The notes below the pieces were generated by a model. The model did no database searches. It saw only the letters and a list, made by a program, of their open reading frames with translations, and was not told the DNA's origin. From positions 1 through 11,938 of the forward strand of contig JASJEI010000133.1 of NCBI GenBank assembly GCA_030064795.1: 11,938 bases of DNA. Direction: 5' to 3'. Shown here one piece after another: positions 1 through 5,510 of this stretch. Within the stretch, counting starts at the first letter, position 1; each line of letters begins with the position of its first letter. Source of the DNA: Pleurocapsa sp. MO_226.B13. Lineage in GTDB: Bacteria; Cyanobacteriota; Cyanobacteriia; Cyanobacteriales; Xenococcaceae. Both the position numbers and the translations under genes were made by a program.

Positions 1-375
1 CGACTGCGATCGATGATTAGTTATCAGTCATTAGATTTAGCATCTAAGTAGCTCCACTCAATTAAACCTAAAATAAACTATGTTTGTCTATCATGGATAC
101 CGCGATGCGCAGCGAGTCATGCGCGGGCTTCGCATATAGTAATGAGCGCGATCGCTTCAAAAAAGTAGTGAGGATAAAAATGCTTCAAAAGCTAATAGCT
201 AAGAGCTAATCGCCGATCGCTAAAATCGTTTGACGCGACCGCACATCACCTTAACTTGTCATGAATGGGGCGACATGAACTGCGGAGGAAGCCTCCGTAG
301 ACGCACCCTCCTCTAATCGCGCTGTTGGCAAAGAGCGATGATTATTTCTAGGTTTTTCAACCCTAAAGGGTTAAC
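1..375. other. Spacer without a gene, with small hairpins and HIP1-like sites
   Basis: No convincing reading frame was found here on either strand. The stretch holds degenerate HIP1 sites, an imperfect repeat built on AGCTAAT/AGCTAAG at 190-210, a GC-rich imperfect inverted repeat around 105-136, a perfect hairpin at 283-297 and another small one at 359-372 (AACCC, loop TAAA, GGGTT). The last part, about 355-378, lies directly 5' of the proposed omega RNA and would contain its guide. Confidence 0.5.
283..297. repeat. Short perfect hairpin (CGGAGG/CCTCCG)
   Basis: CGGAGG and CCTCCG flank a 3-nt loop (AAG). No T-run follows on the plus strand, so a terminator role is not obvious. It resembles the small interspersed hairpin repeats common in cyanobacterial spacers. 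Confidence 0.5.
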
Positions 376-613
376 TACGAACTTAATTTTATTTATGTAG
401 AAGTTCCTTAACTCTCGGTCATTAAGCTTAGCAACCCATGAATGACGTTGGCTTTCGCCTCTGTCGTTCAGTTATTAGTGGGTTGAGTCGAAGCTGGGGT
501 TGTCACTCTCAGTCCTCGCGAAGCAGGGCTGAGTTATTGAACCTTTACCCTGTCGTTACCTACTCGTTATTTCCCCCAACTCTTTCTAAAGTTGTTTTAC
601 GTGAAGGTGAACT
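376..613 (+). ncRNA. Candidate stand-alone HEARO / IscB omega RNA
   Basis: This stretch folds into a chain of hairpins instead of coding. Visible pairings are GAACTT 379-384 with AAGTTC 401-406; CTTAA 407-411 with TTAAG 422-426; a long nested arm with CAACCCA 432-438 against TGGGTTG 479-485, inside it 439-447 against 462-470, and a GGC/GCC tip with loop TTTC. Next are CTCAGTCCT 508-516 with AGGGCTGAG 525-533 capped by GC-GAA-GC, and CAACT 577-581 with AGTTG 590-594. The last hairpin is followed by GTTTTAC and a purine-rich AAGG.GAAC at about 594-612. From memory, that ending resembles the 3' end of IscB-associated omega RNAs, where it also supplies the iscB ribosome binding site. In that family the guide lies at the 5' end, so it would be just before 379. 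No iscB follows; only about 10 bp separate the RNA from the end of a psb35-like gene on the other strand. The pairings are seen; the family call is recognition and was not run against a covariance model. Confidence 0.62.
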
Positions 614-620
614 ACATCAT

Positions 621-809
621 CTATTCTTTTAAATCTTCTTTATCCACTTTGGGAACGATATCGGGACGTTCGGCATCTTCCCAACCCGCAGGACGTTTGG
701 AGTTGTACCAAGCGATCGAGCCTATGGTTACAGCAGCGATAAAACCAACTACGTAGACGGCAACGAAATAAGTCGGAAATTCTCCAGCTACTGCGAATAA
801 TAAATTCAT
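621..809 (-). CDS. psb35: Psb35-like photosystem II assembly membrane protein
   Basis: This is a 62-residue protein with one hydrophobic segment at about residues 10-33, followed by a conserved-looking stromal stretch with the motif AWYNSKRPAGWEDAERPD and an acidic tail ending LKE. Small cyanobacterial proteins with this arrangement (Synechocystis Ssl2148, named Psb35) are thylakoid proteins that stabilise the CP47 assembly module and its high-light-inducible partners during photosystem II assembly. The motif and length match what I recall of the family. The start is ATG with no clear Shine-Dalgarno sequence. The TAG stop lies about 10 bp from the end of the candidate omega RNA, which points towards it from the other strand. 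Another small membrane protein gene lies 122 bp upstream on the same strand. Confidence 0.72.
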   Translation of the reverse strand: MNLLFAVAGEFPTYFVAVYVVGFIAAVTIGSIAWYNSKRPAGWEDAERPDIVPKVDKEDLKE

Positions 810-931
810 ATCTAAATCAACGAGTATTCTTATCTTTAATATTTCGCCATATTATCAGAGATTGCTGCTCAATGTCTTCGATGATGTATTTTACAGCTAA
901 TTTATCTTTGTAACTATAGTTTGCTGACTAG

Positions 932-1150
932 TTATAAATTCTCAGTTGACCAAGAATTTAACGAGGCGATCGCGATCGAAACTGCGACTAAAGATAGTTT
1001 TAAAATCCAAGGAGCGCAAAATAATGTTACCAATGAAAAAGCGACCGATGTAAAGCGAGTCGCAGCTTTAAAAACATCGTCTTTAATTACCGAACTAGTA
1101 TATAGAGCGATCGCTGCAACAGCTAAAGTCACTAATGAAAGCGCGAGCAT
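932..1150 (-). CDS. Small two-helix membrane protein, function unknown
   Basis: This 72-residue protein has two hydrophobic segments, at about residues 1-20 and 35-62, joined by a short polar loop containing VIKDDVFKAAT; the second segment carries LFCAPWILKL. It resembles short cyanobacterial membrane proteins that are often annotated as hypothetical, and I cannot assign a function. The start is well supported: AAGAGGAAA, a good Shine-Dalgarno sequence, ends 5-8 bases upstream of the ATG. The opposite strand is also open over the same span, but its product (77 residues, no membrane segment or known motif) looks like a shadow. The gene is followed on the same strand by psb35, with a 122-bp gap that could hold a separate promoter. 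Confidence 0.6.
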   Translation of the reverse strand: MLALSLVTLAVAAIALYTSSVIKDDVFKAATRFTSVAFSLVTLFCAPWILKLSLVAVSIAIASLNSWSTENL

Positions 1151-1548
1151 TTGATTTTCCTCTTGATTCTATCTTTAAGTATTTTTATTTATTTGTTTTT
1201 GATGGCTAACTTCGGTTTCAGTTTTAATTACTAAGACTGATTACGAAGAACAAAACAATTATTAACCTTAATATTAAGTTATTATAACTTTCTTTTTCTA
1301 GGTCGATTCATAAGTATAACTAAACATGAGTCGAATCACCATTAATCAACGACTAAAGACTCCAAATATATATTAACAATAAGAAATATAGCGTTTCTCA
1401 GTTCACTTAGGTACACCTACCTGCTGCCTCAAAAAGATCTATAAGATCTATTTTGGCTCTCACCGATTTGAGAATTGCTATAGTAAGATTCACCTCTACC
1501 GTAAGATGATGTCAAAGCCTATTCAGTAAAATATCAACGATCTCAACC
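1151..1548. other. AT-rich spacer carrying a MITE upstream of exbD
   Basis: The first 235 bases are very AT-rich and show no coding signal. They separate two divergent genes and probably hold the promoter of the minus-strand small membrane protein. The remainder contains the MITE at 1389-1480 and 68 bases of leader in front of exbD. Confidence 0.5.
1389..1480. mobile_element. IS630-type MITE, 92 bp, flanked by TA
   Basis: The element begins TAGCGTTTCTCAG and ends, read on the other strand, TAGCAATTCTCA. TA dinucleotides at 1387-1388 and 1481-1482 fit the TA target duplication of the IS630/Tc1/mariner group. Both ends match those of the IS630-family element at 10813-11831: the left ends share TTCTCAG and a later AGGTACA at the same distance, and the right ends share TAGCAATTCTCAAA and GGTGAG. 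The interior has no reading frame and contains two AGATCT copies three bases apart within a loose A/T-flanked inverted repeat. This is a non-autonomous derivative that an IS630 transposase like the one in this window could move. Confidence 0.75.
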
Positions 1549-1953
1549 ATGCGCTTATTAGAAGAACCAGATCTACCTCCCAGAATTAACATTTTGCCGA
1601 TGATTGATGTTATCTTCGCTATTCTGGTGTTTTTTATTGTCTCTAGCCTTTATTTGACTCGTTCTGAAGGCTTACCCGTAAATCTACCCCGCGCTACTAC
1701 TACTGAAGTACAAAAGACGCAACAAATAACTGTCAGTCTAGATTTAGATGGTAAATTAAGCATCGATAGCCAACCTGCGGAGATGGAACAATTAAAAGCT
1801 GAAATAGAAAAGTTAATTCAAACTGGAGAAACAACAACAGTAGTAGTGAACGCGGACAAAACTGTCGAACATGGTTTGGTGGTAGATGTAATCGATCGCT
1901 TGAGACAAATTCCTGAAGTCCAGCTGGCGATCGCAGCTAAGAGAAAAGAATAA
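1549..1953 (+). CDS. exbD: ExbD/TolR-family biopolymer transport protein
   Basis: This 134-residue protein has a short cytoplasmic N-terminus, one membrane helix at about residues 15-36 and a periplasmic domain. The helix contains NILPMIDVIFAILVFF; Asp20 is at the position of the proton-pathway aspartate essential in ExbD and TolR. The following SEGLPVNLP matches cyanobacterial members. ExbD works with ExbB, which uses the proton gradient to energise TonB-dependent uptake or a related envelope process. No exbB lies next to it here: upstream are a MITE and a divergent gene, downstream non-coding DNA, so the partner must be elsewhere or lost. The start ATG agrees with the usual N-terminus, but no Shine-Dalgarno sequence is visible. 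Confidence 0.88.
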   Translation: MRLLEEPDLPPRINILPMIDVIFAILVFFIVSSLYLTRSEGLPVNLPRATTTEVQKTQQITVSLDLDGKLSIDSQPAEMEQLKAEIEKLIQTGETTTVVVNADKTVEHGLVVDVIDRLRQIPEVQLAIAAKRKE

Positions 1954-2261
1954 TCCCAGGTTAATCTGACCACAGATTGAACAATCTTTAAATTGTGTGA
2001 GCGGGAATTCCCACCCCGTTTTAGGGGGTGCGGATGAAAGCGAACTCATCAACGAAGGGTTGAGGTTTACATATTTGATACAGAATCTTCATATACCAAG
2101 GGTTTCAGTCGTTGTATAATTATTGTGTATAAGAAATCTAGCTAGAAATTGCTGTAAGTTTGTACACTTTGGCACCTTGAAAACTTGGAAATGGATTCGA
2201 CACAGTAGTTGTGTCGGTAAAATTCCAAACGTAATCAGGAGTATCAGTATTCTCAAATACG
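1954..2261. other. Spacer downstream of exbD with a hairpin and no clear gene
   Basis: The spacer contains the palindrome GGGAATTCCC at 2003-2012 joined to the hairpin at 2012-2030 and a weaker CTCA/TGAG hairpin near 2044-2064. Both strands have an open frame of about 66 codons around 2123-2338, but neither shows a recognisable motif or a ribosome binding site, so I do not call a gene. Confidence 0.4.
2012..2030 (+). repeat. Hairpin, possible TnpB-element right-end remnant or exbD terminator
   Basis: CACCCC pairs with GGGGTG across a 7-base loop, preceded by the palindrome GGGAATTCCC and followed by GCGGATGAA. From memory, cyanobacterial IS200/IS605 tnpB elements end in a similar arrangement (GGGAATCCC, GC-rich hairpin, GGATGTCAA). 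No tnpB coding remnant was found next to it. The lack of a T-run argues against a classical terminator. Confidence 0.3.
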
Positions 2262-2927
2262 TTAGTACTGGAGGACATCCAGGGAAAGAAATTGACTGTC
2301 AAATAGTCGATCTGTCGGGGATTTAGTGTTGTCAACATGTTTGTCTAGATAAGAGGCTTGGGGCAGTAAGTTTTGTCTCGCGAGAGATGAAGCCCGTATG
2401 CGTTTACGCGCTAGGGAGAAGTCACACAGAGGATTTAATAGCCGTAAAATCCAATAATCCCGACACCAGTCAAGAATAATTACTTCTCCTGTTGGCTTCA
2501 ATACTCGCTTCATTTCTGTTAAAGCCAATTGCGGGGATGCAAAATAATGAAAAGCGTTGGCACAAATAACCAGATCGAAAGAATCATTGTTAAAAGGCAA
2601 CGATGCAACTGAGGCAAGATCGAAACTGACATTAGGATAAGCGTCTAATTTATTGCGGGCTATCTCCAACATTGATTCGGAAATATCTGCCCCAGTAATC
2701 TGCTGTTGGGGGTTTCGTTCCAATAACAATCTGGCTAATTCTCCCGTACCACAGGCTAAATCTAAAATCGATGCGTCGCTGGAAATATCGGCAAAGTCTA
2801 GCAAAAAAGATAGGCTTTGGTTGATGTAATTTTGCCAACGGCGATCGTAAATAGGCGCGAGGCAATCGTATTCTTGACGTACTGCACTTTCACCTGCTGA
2901 TATTGATGTCTCGGTTCTAGTTTTCAA
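2262..2927 (-). CDS. Class I SAM-dependent methyltransferase with atypical C-terminus
   Basis: The protein has 221 residues. The N-terminal part contains YDCLAPIYDRRW (about 20-31), typical of this cyanobacterial methyltransferase group. Motif I, LDLACGTGE, at 55-63 and the acidic GADIS at 79-83 bind S-adenosylmethionine. FDLVICANAFHYF (117-129) and LKPTGEVIILDW (143-154) complete the core. The substrate is unknown. After about residue 165 the expected tail, which in relatives ends near a FGLVWGMM-type motif, is absent; the last 55 residues are Arg/Ser/Leu-rich and resemble nothing I know, suggesting the 3' end was lost or replaced. The start is TTG, sharing two bases with the TGA stop of the upstream phosphatase gene, so translation is probably coupled. 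No ATG in a plausible place gives a complete domain. Confidence 0.75.
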   Translation of the reverse strand: MKTRTETSISAGESAVRQEYDCLAPIYDRRWQNYINQSLSFLLDFADISSDASILDLACGTGELARLLLERNPQQQITGADISESMLEIARNKLDAYPNVSFDLASVASLPFNNDSFDLVICANAFHYFASPQLALTEMKRVLKPTGEVIILDWCRDYWILRLLNPLCDFSLARKRIRASSLARQNLLPQASYLDKHVDNTKSPTDRLFDSQFLSLDVLQY

Positions 2928-3385
2928 TTGGTTAATAACTCTGGTAACTGCAATAAAAAATTCCGTTGTGCCTCCCTAAGTTCTGCGGTTGAGCGGGCTT
3001 TTTGCACTCGTGCGATCGCTTGTTGGGGATTTTCTCCCTTAGCTATTAAATAGGCTGCTAGCAAAGTTCCCGTTCTGCGGTTGCCACTGGTACAGTGAAC
3101 TACTACCGAGCGATTACCTTCAATTATCGGTTCTGCAAAGTTCACAAACTGTCTTACTTGTTCTACGGTTGGGGGTTTGCCCCCTGTAATTGGCAGCCAA
3201 AGAGCTTGAAAACCCTGTTCTTGATATTCTTTAATCCCTGATGGCTCATCCATAACCGAAACGATTCCTTTGATGCCCGATCGCTGAAGTTCTGGTAAAT
3301 CTGCTAACTGTGGGCGAGGCATTCCCGCTAGTTTTCCTGGTATTAGCCACCAAACATAATCTCGATCTGAAGTTTGTTTTGACAT
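2924..3385 (-). CDS. Dual-specificity / tyrosine phosphatase-like protein
   Basis: This 153-residue protein has the phosphatase signature HCTSGNRRTGT at 97-107, in which Cys98 would be the nucleophile and Arg104 binds phosphate (CX5R). The upstream segments fit the small cysteine-phosphatase fold: an N-terminal part with the LAGMPRP motif near residues 19-25, then a strand GIVSVMDEP. In relatives a general-acid aspartate usually lies just after the LP.-type strand near residue 65; here that strand reads LPITGGKPP and has no Asp, so catalysis may be slow or use another acid. The substrate cannot be predicted. It is the first gene of a two-gene unit with the methyltransferase, whose TTG start overlaps the TGA stop. 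The start is ATG with a weak ribosome binding site. Confidence 0.78.
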   Translation of the reverse strand: MSKQTSDRDYVWWLIPGKLAGMPRPQLADLPELQRSGIKGIVSVMDEPSGIKEYQEQGFQALWLPITGGKPPTVEQVRQFVNFAEPIIEGNRSVVVHCTSGNRRTGTLLAAYLIAKGENPQQAIARVQKARSTAELREAQRNFLLQLPELLTN

Positions 3386-3539
3386 TAATGTGTATTTTTC
3401 TTTGATAGTTTGTTGTTAGTTATTGAATTTCAGTTGACCACAGTGTCCGAACTCATAATTGCTTTTAACTGTCTTGCGAAAAACTTTATAACGTGAGAAT
3501 TAAATTTGCTTAAAGGTTTGGGCGATCGCTTCTTAGATT

Positions 3540-3570
3540 CGTTTATTTCGTTCGTTGCGTTTATTTCGTT
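3540..3570. repeat. Two 13-bp direct repeats (CGTTTATTTCGTT)
   Basis: CGTTTATTTCGTT occurs at 3540-3552 and again at 3558-3570, an 18-bp period. The second copy overlaps the stop codon of the restored reading of the broken gene at 3569-3797. Confidence 0.7.
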
Positions 3571-3797
3571 AAGATGACGCGGTTGGGGAAGCTTTTAGTT
3601 TTATCACTATACCGTCATCCCAATCTTTAAAAACTAGTTTCGGGTCAAGTTCCTCTGCCTGCCAATTTTTGGAAATTCTCGGCAATTTCCGATGAACCAG
3701 ATATAAACTCGCCCTCTAGATACCACATATCTGGGACTGAATTAACCAGGGTGCCGACTAGCTGACCTTTCCAGAAAATCTCAATCGGCTTGGACAT
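3569..3797 (-). pseudogene. Small conserved-looking protein broken by a 4-bp duplication
   Basis: The reading starts at ATG 3797 (MSKPIEIFWKGQLVGT...), has the motif DMWYLEGEF and runs to FQKLAG before reaching a stop at about 3645. The TGCC unit occurs twice in tandem at 3656-3663. Removing one copy joins the frame to AEELDPKLVFKDWDDG and continues to a TAA at 3569-3571, giving about 74 residues. The downstream part reads like the natural continuation, so the duplication looks like a slippage mutation. A start at 3833 would add 12 residues of unconvincing sequence and lacks a ribosome binding site. I recall small cyanobacterial hypothetical proteins with an MWYLEG motif; the function is unknown. 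It could also be a sequencing error in one repeat unit. Confidence 0.62.
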
Positions 3798-3907
3798 AAA
3801 TGTATAGATGTCTATTCTACGAAAACTTTCCAAATATCATGCCAGGTAGGTAGAATATCAAGATTTTGTCGAGATATCATCTCGTAGAATAACTGCCGAA
3901 GAAACTG

Positions 3908-4054
3908 CTAAACTAAATTAGTGATATTGCTTGCTACATCAAAGCTTTCCGAATTACTGCCGATATTTGTTCCACCAATAGCACCACCACAAAAATTACG
4001 ATAATAGTCATTCATGCCTTGTCGTAGCGTAACAACTGCATCGAGGTAGCTAAC
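3908..4054 (-). pseudogene. Coding-like C-terminal remnant, unidentified
   Basis: Minus-strand codons from 4054 to a TAG at 3908-3910 read about 48 residues including SYLDAVVTLRQGMNDYYRN and GGAIGGTNIGSNS. The composition looks like protein rather than noise. A second frame just upstream, through the 4083-4103 hairpin, is also open and reads DGRGGVFELATS before overlapping it, which would fit a frameshifted gene. There is no good start and I do not recognise a family. The hairpin repeat may equally create the upstream frame by chance. Confidence 0.3.
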
Positions 4055-4082
4055 TCAAATACACCTCCACGTCCGTCATAAA

Positions 4083-4103
4083 CGCCTGAAATAAATTCAG
4101 GCG
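4083..4103. repeat. Perfect 8-bp hairpin (CGCCTGAA/TTCAGGCG)
   Basis: CGCCTGAA and TTCAGGCG flank a 5-base loop (ATAAA). No T-run follows on either strand. It looks like an interspersed cyanobacterial hairpin repeat; its copy number in the genome cannot be seen from here. Confidence 0.6.
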
Positions 4104-4158
4104 ACGCGGACTTGTGAAACGAAGGTGCCCTAAAGGACTAGCTAAGCGTCGCCTGCGG

Positions 4159-4173
4159 TTGACCGTTGGTCAA
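4159..4173. repeat. Hairpin TTGACC-GTT-GGTCAA upstream of the protease gene
   Basis: A 6-bp perfect stem with a 3-base loop lies about 50 bp upstream of the protease start. It could be part of a dispersed repeat or a regulator site; nothing in the sequence decides this. Confidence 0.4.
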
Positions 4174-4223
4174 GCTATGATTGAGTAGTATGACAAACTA
4201 AATAAATAAGTTGAACAACAACA

Positions 4224-5456
4224 ATGAAAAAGCAGCGATTTCTAGGTAAAGTAGCTAGTCACGCCATAGCACTTTTTTTAGGAGTCATTTTGACTTTTGG
4301 CAGTATTAGAGTAATGTCTTCTCATGCAGATACATTATTACCAGTAGACTCTAAGGTTAACTATAAAAATAATCCTATTGCCCTAAAAACCGAACCCCAA
4401 GTACAGGCACAGGCTCCTGTTGCCACGAATTCCACTAGTTTTGTTGCAGCAGCAGTAGCCAAAACTGGCCCAGCGGTAGTCAGAATCGATACTGAAAAAA
4501 CTGTCGCTACCAGAATAGAACCTTTTTTTGACGATCCTTTCTTCCGAGATTTTTTTGGCGATCGCTTTGGCGCGCAAATCCCCAGAGAAAGGCAGGTTAG
4601 AGGACAGGGTTCGGGATTTATTACCCAGAAAGATGGCATCATCTTTACTAATGCTCATGTGGTTAGTGGTGCAGATCGGGTGACAGTTACCCTCAAAGAC
4701 GGCAGAGAGTTTGAAGGAGTAGTTAGAGGTACAGACGAAGTAACCGATCTGGCAGTAGTCAAAATCGATCCTCAAGGTGTAGATCTTCCCGTTGCTCCCT
4801 TGGGCAACTCTAGTGATATTCAAGTAGGAGATTGGGCGATCGCCGTCGGCAATCCCGTAGGTTTAAACAATACCGTCACTTTAGGCATTATTAGTACTCT
4901 GACTCGTTCTTCGGCACAGGTAGGGATACCCGATAAGCGCATTGACTTTTTACAAACCGATGCAGCAATCAACCCTGGTAATTCTGGTGGGCCATTATTA
5001 AATCAACGAGGAGAAGTAATCGGGATTAATACTGCTATTCGTCCCGATGCTAATGGTATCGGCTTCGCTATTCCTATAGATAAGGCGAGATCGATTACGA
5101 CTACTCTGGCTGCGGGAAAACAAGTTCCTCATCCTTATATCGGCGTACAAATGCGTACTCTCACCCCAGAATTTGCTCGCAGAAGTAACCAAAATCCTAA
5201 TTCTCCTGTTACAATTCCCGAAGTTAACGGAGTCTTGATCGTGAGAGTATTACCCGATACTCCCGCCGAGTCAGCAGGATTGCGTATTGGCGATGTTGTT
5301 ACTGCTATTAACGGACAAGCAATTACCGATGCGGGACAATTACAGACGGTGGTAGACAGCAGTGGCTTAAATACCAGCTTGAACTTTACCGTCCAACGGG
5401 GCGATCGCACTTTGAAGTTAAGAGTTGTAACTACTCAGTTACGAGGAATTTCGTAA
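4224..5456 (+). CDS. htrA: HhoA/HhoB/HtrA-family trypsin-like serine protease with one PDZ domain
   Basis: This 410-residue protein has a basic start and hydrophobic segment (about 10-30) that act as a signal or anchor, placing it in the periplasm or thylakoid lumen. A linker rich in Ala, Pro and Gln follows. The protease domain covers about 75-295 with the triad His145 (TNAHVV), Asp175 (TDLAVV) and Ser254 (GNSGGPL). One PDZ domain occupies about 300-405, with YIGV at its start and AGLRIGDVV in its core. The FFDDPFFRDFFGDRF segment before the catalytic core is typical of DegP/DegQ-type N-terminal loops. Cyanobacteria usually carry three such proteases (HtrA, HhoA, HhoB) that degrade or refold damaged envelope and lumen proteins under stress; I cannot tell which of the three this is. 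The gene ends at a shared hairpin terminator with the convergent antiporter gene. Confidence 0.93.
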   Translation: MKKQRFLGKVASHAIALFLGVILTFGSIRVMSSHADTLLPVDSKVNYKNNPIALKTEPQVQAQAPVATNSTSFVAAAVAKTGPAVVRIDTEKTVATRIEPFFDDPFFRDFFGDRFGAQIPRERQVRGQGSGFITQKDGIIFTNAHVVSGADRVTVTLKDGREFEGVVRGTDEVTDLAVVKIDPQGVDLPVAPLGNSSDIQVGDWAIAVGNPVGLNNTVTLGIISTLTRSSAQVGIPDKRIDFLQTDAAINPGNSGGPLLNQRGEVIGINTAIRPDANGIGFAIPIDKARSITTTLAAGKQVPHPYIGVQMRTLTPEFARRSNQNPNSPVTIPEVNGVLIVRVLPDTPAESAGLRIGDVVTAINGQAITDAGQLQTVVDSSGLNTSLNFTVQRGDRTLKLRVVTTQLRGIS

Positions 5457-5463
5457 ATAAAAA

Positions 5464-5484
5464 TGCCTGGGATTTTCCCAGGCA
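5464..5484 (-). terminator. Hairpin terminator between convergent genes
   Basis: TGCCTGGGA and TCCCAGGCA form a perfect 9-bp stem with a 3-base TTT loop. Read on the minus strand the stem is followed directly by TTTTTATTTA, a good U-tract for terminating the antiporter transcript. On the plus strand the T-run is weaker and later, but the hairpin lies just after the protease stop and may serve both. Confidence 0.8.
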
Positions 5485-5510
5485 AGATCGACTCTAATTT
5501 TGATAAAGTT

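Larger units (their letters stand above)
3798..4223. other. Spacer between broken small gene and protease gene
   Basis: The spacer holds a coding-like minus-strand remnant (3908-4054), a perfect hairpin at 4083-4103, a second at 4159-4173 and GC-rich sequence (CGTCGCC, GCGACGCGG) of the kind found in dispersed cyanobacterial repeats. The protease promoter is probably in the last 100 bases, but I cannot place its boxes. Confidence 0.45.

Noticed and set aside
438..632. 64-codon open frame on the plus strand
   Set aside because: It lies over the nested hairpins of the candidate omega RNA, is rich in Ser/Arg without any motif, has no ribosome binding site and runs into the end of psb35.
921..1154. 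77-codon plus-strand frame over the small membrane protein gene
   Set aside because: The minus-strand frame has a good Shine-Dalgarno sequence and a clear two-helix pattern; the plus frame has neither motif nor ribosome binding site.
2012..2030. Confident call of a tnpB right end with guide RNA
   Set aside because: Only the hairpin and a loosely similar flank are present; no tnpB coding remnant lies upstream, so it is kept as a low-confidence hairpin.
1813..2052. Minus-strand frame over the end of exbD
   Set aside because: It is antisense to a well-supported gene, Ser/Cys-rich and without a motif.
2123..2338. Small open frames on both strands after the methyltransferase
   Set aside because: The minus-strand one (starting MLTTLNPRQIDYL) looks somewhat protein-like but overlaps the methyltransferase 3' end, has no ribosome binding site and no family I recognise; the plus one has no support.
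4361..5410. Several minus-strand frames opposite the protease gene
   Set aside because: They mirror codon structure of the protease, which has a complete catalytic triad and PDZ domain.
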